64,000 nucleotides of DNA from the NCBI RefSeq assembly GCF_051020765.1, contig NC_134933.1:16837461-16901460 (forward strand). The letters run 5' to 3'. The notes beneath the pieces were generated by a model that saw nothing but the letters and a program-made list of their open reading frames with translations, made no database searches and had not been told where the DNA came from. The stretch comes from Lasioglossum baleicum. Its lineage: Eukaryota > Arthropoda > Insecta > Hymenoptera > Halictidae. The translations under genes were made by a program, and so were the position numbers. This document shows positions 1 through 10,700 of this stretch, piece by piece (the stretch's first letter is position 1; the number at the start of each line of letters is the position of its first letter).

Positions 1-279
1 CCCTAAATCTACCAAGCATTAAAAGTATCTGGAAAATATTGCCTCATAAAAATGGCCGCGCTAAATTTATTAAGATCGTCTGTAATTTTGCGATATAATA
101 TTAGGTTGGAAAGAAAGTTCTTGTGGTTTTTAACTATTAAATTCGAATGCAAAACTGTGAGAACTTTCTTTCCGACCTAATCTATGCCTGGACAAGGAAA
201 TTTATTTCATTATTTTCTATAAATGGATTTTTATAAATTCGATAATTGGAAAACATAAAACCGTGGTAGAGGTTTAGTG
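1..279. mobile_element. TTAA-type non-autonomous transposon (piggyBac-like), left end at the window edge
   Basis: The right end reads GGTTTAGTG followed by TTAA at 280-283. The first 26 bases of the window match the left end of the element at 17903 in 21 of 26 positions (pattern CNCTAAANCTACC). The left TTAA would lie just outside the window. The inverted ends and TTAA target site are typical of piggyBac-class elements. The interior is AT-rich, has no transposase frame, and is interrupted by a mariner-like MITE at 101-180. Confidence 0.6.
101..180. mobile_element. Short mariner-like MITE nested in the TTAA element
   Basis: The 20-bp ends TTAGGTTGGAAAGAAAGTTC (101-120) and the reverse complement of 161-180 differ at one position. 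The TTAGGT(T/C)GG start is typical of mariner inverted repeats. TA precedes the left end, but the right flank is not an intact TA. At 80 bp it is little more than two termini around a 40-bp loop, so it must have moved, if at all, using a transposase supplied elsewhere. Confidence 0.75.
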
Positions 280-3200
280 TTAAAGATCGGGCATTTGATC
301 TTTGGAGTGCAGCGAGCGAGAATCTACTGTACCAACGAATTACCAAATTTTAGGTCTCCCGCCGACCAAGTAGCAAGCTCTTAGAGACTAATTACGTTTG
401 CCGATAGCTACCGCGCGGTATTTCTCGGTTTGCTTCCTCGCTGGACGAAAGCGGACTGCGGGAACTCAGGTGTGAAGCGTTATCCACGATTACAAGAGAT
501 TCACAGGCGCTTCTTGTTTCTCCGATTCGTTCTGTTCTCAGGATCCTCTCTTTTTTTCCAGGGCCCCGGAGAGCTCCGGTGCCTCGGAGTCCTGGGGTCT
601 CGATGGGGGCCCTGGGGCGTCGGGAACCCGAAGCGGTAGTAACTCGTATCGATCACGTCCGTGAGGTTATTATGCCAGCCGTTTGTCCGGCAATAAATAC
701 ATAAATGTTTGCCCATAACAGAAGGGATAATTCGGCGTGTAAGCCCCATGGGTGGCGTGCTCCAGGTACTCCTCGGTCTTGGTCGGAGGCCTGACCGGGG
801 TTGCCTCGCAGGTAGAGGCCAAGCACGGCACGCGTTTTCTTTCTCGTCGAAGCGATCCGTGCCCTGGACCTTGCCTCCCAGAGTCACACGTTCGGCGTAA
901 CGTATTTATTAACTTGAGCGCAACGTTGCTCGGGAACGAGAAAGAGAGAAAGAGAGAGGGAGAGAAAGAGAAAAGCGACAGAGAGGTACGCGGGAAGATG
1001 GTAAGAAACGGGCATCGAACGAAAGCGTAGGTTCTCTTTCTTCTTCGTTGGCCGGAGAGCTCCATGGCGAATCTCTTCATCCGCGAACGCCTGGACGTTT
1101 TCGCAGAACCGAGTGTTTCTCGCGACGTTCTCGGTTTCCGGCGGATTCGCTCGGTTTTTGCGAGATCGCCGACGCCGCGGGAAAATCACGGAACGGGGAT
1201 CGTTCGTTCCGGAATATCAGGCCGATCCGGCAGTTTCGCGGCGTTTACGTGCCGGCATTTGCACGCGTCCGGGACGCAACTACACCGCATCGGTGCGACG
1301 AAGGCCAATCACAGAGAAAGGGCCGGTGCAAAAACGCGTTTCGAGGAAGATCAGCAGAATCGTTCTCGCGCGTCAGCCACGAAATTCTGGCGAGATGAGG
1401 ATTCGCGCGATGAGAACCGGAGGACCCGGGCCCCTGACTTCGGAGGAAGAGGCGACCTTGCGACGCGCGGGATCACGCAGGAATGCGAGACCGTGAAGAA
1501 TCGCTCGTGAGTCGAATGGCGTTCTCTTAATTAAGGGTGGTCGGAGGTGTGCCTCGGGGAAGCAGGTTCGTTCTTCTTCCCTCGGTCCTTGGCCGATATC
1601 TCTCGAAGAAAGCTGGCTGTCAGCCGGTCGGCAGAGAGGAGCGGAGAGGATCGGAGAGGAAAAGAGTGGAGCGGTGAGGAGGAGAGGGCGGCGGCCAACG
1701 GGCCACGGACAGGGGGGAGGCAGAGGGAGTGGACAAGGGTGAGAATGGCAGCGCCTATCGTGCACCAGGCGCCACCGTGTTCACGGTTCCGCTTGGCCTA
1801 CCATCGAGAAACAATAATTAGCTCTCGCGGGTCCTTTGATGTCCTCCGACGCGTTCGCACTCCGCCCAGAAATCCTCCGGTACCGGTGTCCCGGGTGGTC
1901 GTCGAGCATACCACGGTCACGCACACCGAAATCCCTCGACCGACTAACGGTGTGTACGGGGTTACACGCGGCCCGAGTCCGGACCCGCCGCACCGATGCG
2001 ATGGATCCATGTTTGTCGACGCTCGCGTTTTTGCATACGTCCTCCGACAGAACTTTCGGAATTCGTAGACATCGGGGAAGGTCCTCGGAATCGGCTTCGA
2101 GCGAGCAACGCTTCCGGGCAAATACCGGTCGAAGAAAGATGCTCGGCCAGTGGAGACTACCCTTCTTGCGCTTTCTGCGCGGAGCGTCTCCCCAGGCCTC
2201 TGGCCCGCACGGATCTTTCGCGAGAGTAATCTCGAAAATAGGATGAACAGCTTTGTCCGAGCCAGGAACAGAGCCGGGATGATCCGAAACAAACGAGCCC
2301 CTTCGTTCGGCGGCCGTACCTTGCGTCTCTTTGTTATCGGTTTATACGGTTAGTTGATGAGGATGAGCGTTAACCTACATTAAGCTAATCCGTCCGCGGC
2401 ATGCCGTTTCCCTCGACAGTGGTCGAGTTTGGCGATGGCCTCCGTGGGAGAGAGCAGCCTCGGTCTCAGCCACCTGCAGCGAACAAGTCGTCGCCTGCGA
2501 CGATGGAATTCGCAGAGAACGCCTCGCCGCGAACTCGGGCACTCACACGGGATCTCCTGCTCCGTTCTCCCGTAGGTCCAATAAAAATCGATTTCACGGG
2601 AGTGCGCGGCCACTGTCGACCGTGAAATCGGATTATCCGCTTAGGGATTCGGAATTGTCTTGCCGCGGCCTGGCGGAGAGACTTCGCGAGCGGACCGCAT
2701 ACGTCGAAGCGGACTGCGAAATCAAAGGGAAGGGAAAAAGAGATGGGAATTGAAAAGGAAAAGGGAAAAGGGGAGGGTCCATGCGACGACATTGTTATCG
2801 CGGAGTCAAAGGTACTGCCACCGCGTGTGCTAACCGCCGGAGAAAGGCGATCGGCGCGGCGCGCGGCAGTGCGGGGCCCGATCCTCGGGACCAAGCACGC
2901 ACGGGAGACAAAATATGCGGGGTGGTCCGGTCGAGTTTGCGGCGGGCCACAGGCCGCAACTTCATTTACACCTATTCAGCCTCCTTCCTTCTGAACACGG
3001 CCTTTAGATTTACGAGCTATCTCGCTCTCGCCTGGCCTCGCCTCCCTCCAGCCGTCTCGCCTCGCCTCATCTTGCCACGGCTATTCCACCATCTTCTTCT
3101 GTTCGCCGGCCCACCTCCTCGCCCCAACACCGCACCGGTGGCATCCGAGTTCGATCGCGTCGTCCTCCGACCTCTTTTTGCTCGCCGAAAGCTCCCGTTA

Positions 3201-4548
3201 CTCGAGAAAAACCACCTGGCGAAACGAGCAGCTTTAACTCGGCAAAGATAGAGGTGGTACCAGGGTCGCGCGGTTTTTCGCGGTCTCGTTGCGTCTAAAT
3301 CGGTACCCGATAACCGCCGACCGGCAACCGGTAACTGATAACCGTTTGATTTAGTGTCCGCTCATTCGAAAGGGTATCTGCTCCGCGAGCCACGCGCCAG
3401 ATCCACTCTCGGTGATAACGGAACGAACGGCGCGGCGGCTGCGCTTATTTTTATCTGGCGCAGTCCATGCTTCGATCGCCGACGCTTATTTTCGTCGTAT
3501 CGCGTCGCAACAGCGAGGCAGCTTCGAAGCCGAGAGCCACGACCGTTTGTTTTTGCCCCTATCCGTGGAATACGTAGCCCGAGCAACGCCTTACCGGAGA
3601 GAGCACCGGCATTAAGTCATTACCGTAAAGCGTCGACTCGATCGAGCAATCGACGGACTTGTCCGTCACGCGAAACCACCGTCTCGCTCACGGCAATCGT
3701 GCCGGCTAACGACTTATTCGGCCGTGACTCGTACGCGGCCGCCATTCTTTCGACGCGCCGATAGAAAACCGTGAAGGAACCGTGAAAGAACCACGCGAGC
3801 GCGATTATCATCGGGTCATCAAACCCCGAAACGAAATTCCGCTTTCGCGTGTCCTTCAGGGCACTCTTCGCGTTTCCCAGCTGCACAATTAAACACTCTC
3901 ATTGCTGATGAGCGAGGAGCACGGAACTCTCGAAAGCCTCACAGAAAGACAACTAAAACTTTTGGTTCTAAACCTCGAATCTTCGATCAGTTTACCTCCC
4001 TGTTTCGCGTTCGCGAATGTAAATCGTTGGAGCGCGGGCGGAAAACCAAGGATTCGCAGGACCCGTTTTTCACCGATCCACACCGGCCGTTTCGCAGGTT
4101 CGTCGTTAAGCGATCAATTTTCAGCGAACGACCAAAGATCTCGCCGGCGAGCGAAAGAACACCGGCGAAAGAAGGGTCCGTGTAGCTCGGCTCGAGCATT
4201 CCGGACACATAATTGCCTGGGATTTTGCCGAGCAGCGACAAACTCTCGGGCCCCGTCTCCTTTCCCTGCTCGAGTTTCCAACGTGGTCCGCGATCCGGAG
4301 GACTCCGAGAGCGAACGGGCACGCGCCGACAAAAACGTAATCGCGCCACCACGCCGCGGCGATTTACGCCGATCAATCTCCGTAAGTCTTGGCCGGGAAC
4401 TCGCAGCTGCCCTGACCTCGTTCCCGAATATCCGTCTCTTTGGCCGGTCTTTTTGCGCGGCGCTCGTAAATCGCGCTTTCTCGAGCATCGCGTCGCGCCG
4501 CCTAAACCTTCGCTCGACCTTTCCGAGCCTCTCTCGCTCCTGCGACCA

Positions 4549-4711
4549 CTGTCAACCCTCTCGTAACGCGATTAATTTGCACCGCGTTCTAAGGAACTCG
4601 GAATTACTGCAAATCAGATTAATTAGCAGCGCGTTGTATTCTGCTTCAGGCTAGCTTGAACTAAACAATTTATATTATACAAAGAAGCCGAGTTGTAAGA
4701 GGATTGACTGT
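4549..4711 (+). mobile_element. CAGTCAACCC-family MITE, copy A
   Basis: The left end reads ACTGTCAACCCTCTCGTAAC. The right end, reverse complemented, reads ACAGTCAATCCTCTTACAAC. The termini are thus inverted repeats enclosing about 160 bp. The interior (for example CTAGCTTGAACTAA and ATTACTGCAAATCAGATT) recurs in copies B (23642) and C (about 50631). A CAGT start suggests the Tc1/mariner/pogo group, but no transposase is present. Confidence 0.65.
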
Positions 4712-4879
4712 GCTGAGGACTAGTGACGTTGCGAGCTGATCGACGTTTCCCTTTGGTCCGCGTGATGCGCCATTTTGCATCGTCGAGCGAACCCGCGTAT
4801 CGAAGAGGGGTTGAAACCGCAATCTGCAGGGTTCGACCGTCGCATCCGGTCGACAGGAAAAGGATTCGCACCGGAAAAC

Positions 4880-6370
4880 AAGATGGAGGAGCGTGAGAGC
4901 AAGGGGGAGAGAGAGAGAGAGAGAGAGGCAAAAGCTTCCGAAAGCGCACAGCATCGGAAGCTGTGCGGTGCGGTTCCATGGCTACGCTGGTTCTCTGCTG
5001 CATTCCTTGCCTCGGTTCCCACACATTGACGCGTGCACGCACGCATGTGCACCTCCGCCTTTCGATTCATGCATTCTCCGGGACGCGACGTCCCTCGACG
5101 GCCCTCGACGTCGAAGAAAGGGTGGCGGCAGCGACGCGACGCGACGCGTTTCGCCGGGGAAACGGATCGAACGAGACGCACTACGCGGAGCATACCGAGG
5201 CTGCGAAGAGGAACGAGGAAGGAGATTCTTGACGGATGAATGAAAAAAAGAGGAGCGAAGAGAAGGATGCACCGAGGAGCGGTCCAGAGCGACGAACAGG
5301 GACGGAGCGCGATTGAGCGAGAACTATGGAGAGGGGAAGAGAGAGCGAGAAAGAGAAGAGGAGAGAGCGACAGAGACGAGCGAGACCGCGAGGGGCGGGA
5401 AGAGAAGCGAGAAAAGGAAAGAGCGAGAGGGAAACATCCGGGATGTTTTTCAGAGAGTGGGAGAGCTTCGACGAAAGTTCCTTGCGCGATGACCACGGGG
5501 AGCGTAGTGGGGAGGCCGACAGGCGTGGCCTTGATAAGGACCGCCCGCCATTTCCCCTTGAAAGCCACGTGCTCGTCCGCGAGAAGCAGAGAGAACTTTA
5601 CGAGGAGACGTCTGTTAGAACCTGCCAGATACTGTTCCCCTCGGGTCCAGCGCGTGGCGAGCCGCTCCGCGACACGGCCGGGCACTCCGTTCTCCAATCT
5701 GTATGCTTGATACGCGATGCCAGCGTTTGTCGAGACTATTTCCGAAGATTCGTGGTCATTTCTTGTAAAACGCTCCGTTCGAACGCAAAAGAAATCGCAC
5801 GCACCTCATCGTTCGACGCATCGCGAAGAATAGGCGCGTGGATCGATCAGCCGCGGAAGCAGGAAAAGGGAGGAGGGACCGAGAGCGATAGAGATAGAAA
5901 TAGAGAGAGAGAAGTCCGAGTAGGAAAGAGGAGAGTCTATAGCGGAGAACGGGCGAGAGAAGAAGGGCAGAGGCTGGGCGACGAGAGGCGGAGCGAGATC
6001 CGATCGATCTTGGGGGAGTCGCGCGATCTCCGTGGACGCGGATGACAGGAATCGGAGGACCTTAGAACGGAGGCGAAAGAAAAGAGGAACGGACGGTGAA
6101 GAGGTAAGAACGAGCGAGAAAAGGGAAAAGACGAGGAAAAGGGAACGGCGAGGAGGAGGTGTGTGCGAAGAGACAGGGATCGGGAAGAGGAAGAGAGAAC
6201 GGCGTGGACCGTGGTACGTCGAGACCGGTCGGGAAAGAGGCAAAGAGGGAGGTAGGGGGAGGCGGTGACGGTGGTGAGGTGGTGCTTGGCGAGCGAGCAA
6301 GGAGAGACGCAAGGAGCGGAGGACTTCGTGGGGTGGAGAGGGGAGAAGGTTTCGGTCTCTCTCTCTGAAG
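4880..6370. repeat. Long purine-biased (GA-rich) low-complexity block
   Basis: The plus strand is dominated by A and G, with GAGAGA, GAAGAG and GGAGGA runs. It is densest at 5230-5450 and 5870-6380, with a more complex interval at about 5460-5800. This explains the long Arg/Glu-rich (+) and Ser/Leu-rich (-) open frames here, none of which has a recognisable domain. Confidence 0.7.
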
Positions 6371-6731
6371 AGAGATCGGCTCTTCCGCGGACGAGCGCGT
6401 GCAGTCGCTAACCGAGGCCTATACTTGTCCGTCGAAGGGTATTGGTTCTCGAATCGCGGTGCCGTACCCCCCGAGTCGCGAACGAAAGAAAAGGAAACGA
6501 CCAAGACACTTTGACTCCCCTTGGCGGGCGTTCTTCTCGCGGGTCGACGTTCGTTCGCTCGCTCCGCCGGTTGTTCGTCCGTTCGTTCGATCGGTCGATC
6601 GATCGCGCGCGCGCGCCCGTGCGCAGCACGCAGCTCTTCTTTCGTTGGCTCTCTCGATACGAGGAGCGATAGCGCACCGGTTGCTGGCTGCTGTTGCTGA
6701 TTTTGAAACGTATTCTCGCCGCGAGTAAACC

Positions 6732-6755
6732 AGAGAGAGAGAGAGAGAGAGAGAG
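6732..6755. repeat. (GA)n microsatellite
   Basis: A pure GA dinucleotide run of about 12 units lies roughly 0.85 kb upstream of the Wnt1 start codon. Confidence 0.9.
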
Positions 6756-7303
6756 CAGAAAACGGAAATCGGGACGCGATACGGCGCAACGAGGCAAAAC
6801 GGAACGGAACGAGCCGAAACGTGTGCTCGGGACGGCAGGCGACTACCGATTTCAGGGCTCGAAGCAACTCCATTATTATCCGGGCCGACAGGCCAACAGA
6901 AAGCTTCGAGGAGGGTTGCCAGGTATCCTGGCGGCGGCTGCACCGTGCCTCTCCCACCACCTCTGATTCGGCGAGATCTCAGCAAGGGTGACACCCACCC
7001 CTCGAAAAAAGCCCTTTGGGGGGTGAGTTTCCGTGAGGCTCTCGACGTCGTCCGCTACCAACTACAGTCACTCAACTGTCGGACTGTCGGCATTACGGTT
7101 CTTGCGGCCGAACTCTCCAGCTTTGACAGCTGACTGCCCTCCGCTCTCCGCTCGGCTACTCGGCTGCTCGGCTGCTCGGCTGCTCGACTCTACAAGACCG
7201 CTCGACTGCTTCGTCTCTGGACAAGGGGGCACCGCACCGCACGTTCGCTTCTTACTCGCCGGGATTCCCCAAGCAAACGGCCACGCGACTGTCCTCGGCG
7301 ATG

Positions 7304-7312
7304 ATTTAAAAG
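7304..7312 (+). promoter_or_regulatory. Weak TATA-like box for Wnt1
   Basis: ATTTAAAAG lies about 290 bp upstream of the Wnt1 ATG and would imply transcription starting near 7335 and a 5' UTR of about 265 nt. It departs from TATAAAAG and no clear initiator follows, so this is only a candidate. Confidence 0.2.
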
Positions 7313-7600
7313 CACCCGCACGACCCGTCCGTCCGTCCACGGTGATCCACTCCGGGCTGTGTTTCCTCGAACGTAAACGCGACTACGAACACCGAAACTC
7401 GTCCTCGAACAGTCGCGTCGACAAACGGTTCGGAACCGACGACAGGCGACGTCTCGATTGTGTGCGCGATCTCCGGGCCGCCGACAGTAAACCTGTGATG
7501 TTCCTAATTCGGTGAGTGAGACGTCTGGTGCATGGTGTTTCGCCGAGTTCGAACGAGACCGATCGCGATCATCCCGGACACGTCTCGCGCCACAAGGAAG

Positions 7601-7701
7601 ATGAGGCTCTGGGTGATCATCGGCGCCCTCGCGGTGGCGATCCATGCCTGCATCGCCGAGATCACCAGGAACAAGAACCGCGGACGAGGATCCATGTGGT
7701 G
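7601..7701 (+). CDS. Wnt1: Wnt1 coding exon 1
   Basis: It encodes residues 1-33 and two bases of Trp34: the signal peptide plus a basic linker (ITRNKNRGRG). The donor is TG|GTGAGT. Reading through it meets TGA one codon after the second Trp, which supports splicing here. TG plus the G of exon 2 restores the conserved WWG. Confidence 0.93.
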
Positions 7702-10700
7702 GTGAGTCTATCGGATCGTACGATCTTTTCCGTTTACCAACGCGACGCCCACGTAGATCCGCCGATTCTCCTCCGGATCGAATCTCTGTAATCGACCTTT
7801 CGAAATTTAATTGCACCGTGCGCGCGCGCTAACACCTGTCCCGCGAATCTTTCGCCGAGGGAACGGTGGCACCGACAATCGGTCGCGCGGGTGACGGGCG
7901 TGCGCGCGCCTTCTTATTACTCCATTAATCATAAATCGCGGCGCGTGCATAAGTCTTGATCGGCCGAATGATTTCTCGTAGGAACAAGAAAACGTTGGAT
8001 GGACGTTAGATAATGGCTAACTTCATTAGTCGGGTAATAAATAATGCTCGCTGTACACGATCGAGCAAGTATGTGCTCGCTTGCGCGCGCGCGCGCGCAG
8101 TCCCACCGGCTATACATGTAGGATAGGCTAGACGGACCGGACCAACGGACACGTTTACAACCGAAAGAGACAGTCACGGAAATATCCACATAACGATAAA
8201 CCGTCGGCGATAAATCAGCCGTTGCTCGACCGCTTTTCCAGCCTCGAGAGTTGATTTAAGACACGGCCACGCGCAGGTAATTATTGCCTACGAATTAATT
8301 AATCTAATACGTCGGTAAATTCGCGTGGACGTGTGCACGCGCGCGCACGGTGGACAAAACCAGCCACCTGGATTTCGCAGTCGGGAGTAATTTATCGCGG
8401 CTCTCCGCGGCGAAAGGCGGATTGACTTTTCGGTGGATTTACGTCGGCGAGAGCGGGCCCGTTCGGTCGCGTTCCCGAAATAGACGTATCGCGCGCGGAT
8501 CAACGATATATTTCGCGGTAACGGGGGAATCGCTAATCGATTCCTGCCAACGAGAAGCGGCGCCGATTCTGGGTGGTCCCGTCGTGCTTAGATCGCGGAC
8601 CCGATACAAACGTCGCCCGCTGCAAAGGAAAACGGAACCGGCACGCGGCGATTCGTTAAACCGCTACTGTACACGCTCCTTGTACTCGAAACCGATCGTT
8701 CATCGAGCATGTCGACGTCGCTCGTACGTTCGTTCGTCGGCAAACGAGTTTCCATAGAGTATTTTGTCAGTCGTCACACGGCGCGCCGAACAATCCTTTC
8801 GAAAGGACATCGATTCTGCAACTGGTATTGCGGAATATCGTCGCGTTGCATCATCCTCGGGGCGAGACACGTCGATTTCTTGCGTCGTCCTTCGAGGGCT
8901 AATTAGAATCTCTCTTTTCCCTGAAGCGAACCCGCTCCCTGCAATTTTCCTATCGGCGAATTGAAAATCATAAAAACCGCGACAAAAAACCGGTAGCTTC
9001 GATCGGACAGGATTTATCGCGTTCGTTCGCCATCGGAAACGAGGTGTGTTAGCTATAGGTCGTGCCGGAGGAGCACCGGGACGAGCAGAGCAAGTCGGTC
9101 GACCGATTGAAAAAGACATCGACGATTCAGCTCGGACTCGTGACATCCCGGAGCAGGTTGAAGCCGATGTCGTCGTCTCGAACGCGACAGATCTCGCTTG
9201 CTTCAACGGCAGCTCTCCGGGGGAGGGACGTTCGGATCGTTTCGGAGCATTTCGTGCAATCTCGATGCAATCTTTCAATTATTTCGGTGCTCCGAAAACA
9301 CGTGGACGTGTTATAAAAGGGGAGCACGGGACGAGGGGACGAGAACTTAAGGGTGCGTTCATTTTGGAGCACGATTAACGATCAAAGCGATGTGAAAATA
9401 CGCTCTATTGTTTTACAGTACGCTCTTTAGATAAGCAGCGATACGGAGCGCCGAGAATCAAATTGTATTAATTCGTTTTCGCTGTTAGCGCCGTTTTTAT
9501 CGCCGACACCGGTAACTTTATTACCGGCGTAAATAGAGAAATTAATAAGCGAATAAAACGGCGCTATTATTATTAATACACCGTCATAAATATACACGAA
9601 GGAAAGATATTTTCGAGTGTTTTATCGCCACTCTGATCGACGGTTTTATAGCTTCTATCGCAGCTCCAACATAAACGTACCCTAACCGGTCCGAAGCGAC
9701 GTTTGTTTATGGGCATCGGTTATCGAGCGCATCGTCGTGCGAACAATTCGTGATTCGTCGCGGGATCCGTCAAGGACGCAAATGAATCGACGAAGCGAGA
9801 GATGGAACAACGCGACGATGACGCCATGAAATCGACGCGCGGCATCGAGCAATTATGGCAGCGATCCGAAGAGAGCGGTGATAGGCGCGGATTTCGGCGA
9901 AGAAGCGATACGATCGCTTCGTGGATTGCTTAGCGCTGGTTGCGTGTTCGTTGACGGTTTAACGGTTTGACAGGGCTGTGTATGGTGATTTGGTTTATTT
10001 AGACGAGGCGCGCCGATAGTGTCAACGAGAAAGCTCGGCAGGCTTTTCGCGGTGGCGTATCCCATCCGGGTTCTCGTCTGTCCGTTCGTTTGTCTGTCTG
10101 TCTGCCAGCCAAGCCAGCTTGCCAGTCTCTGGTAGACGTCAAGAAAGTCGTTGACAACGGAGCGACGACGGAGTCGCAACGACGCCGATTAGCTGTTTAC
10201 TATGGTCGGCGATGAGTGATTCGACCCTAGCTCTCACGCTACACGCGGCTGCTACACTACCCTCCAAAAATCTCGGACATTTTATAGGCTATAAACCGCT
10301 TTTTCTCTCAACTATGCCCTCGTCCCGGGGAGGACGCGCGAACGCGGTTCTCGAACGGCTCGAATCTATAATAGAATGCTGCGTCGCCGCGAGTAAACTC
10401 GAAACTTTTGAGCGTCGAGGTACTTCGGGAACGGAGCGCCAGGAAAAATAATTAAACGTTTTCTGTCTTTTTTCCCCTGTTTTTACCGTTCTCACTCGGC
10501 AGGAGCACGGATCGGATTACTGGAGAGGCGTCGTTGGAGCGGTTGTTTGTCACGCGCGCGATCTGCTCTTAAAATGATCGTAAATAGCGGATGCGGGTCG
10601 CGAAGATCTCGAAGCGACGGGTTTTTGGTTTGGGACGATGCGCGCGAGACCTTCCTCTAAAAGTTTGCACGTTCTTCCCACGAGGGGACGCGAGCACACA

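Larger units (their letters stand above)
284..7600. other. Non-coding DNA upstream of Wnt1
   Basis: No frame in this stretch resembles a known protein. The longer open frames, such as the 325- and 384-codon ones between 4.7 and 7.0 kb, are Arg/Ser/Leu-rich translations of GA/CT tracts and are rejected as genes. The stretch holds a MITE (4549-4711), a purine-biased block (4880-6370), several (GA)n runs and, near the gene, an imperfect CGGCTGCT tandem repeat (about 7151-7195). Wnt1 enhancers and the 5' UTR probably lie here, but none is individually identifiable. Confidence 0.6.

Noticed and set aside
4720..5697. 325-codon open frame on the minus strand
   Set aside because: It is mostly a translation of GA/CT low-complexity DNA, with no domain, no splice context and no family resemblance. 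The less repetitive stretch at 5460-5700 is open in three frames, so no coding strand can be chosen.
5806..6960. 384-codon open frame on the minus strand, the longest in the window
   Set aside because: Ser/Arg/Leu-rich complement of the purine block. The absence of stops follows from base bias (stop codons are rare in CT-rich sequence).
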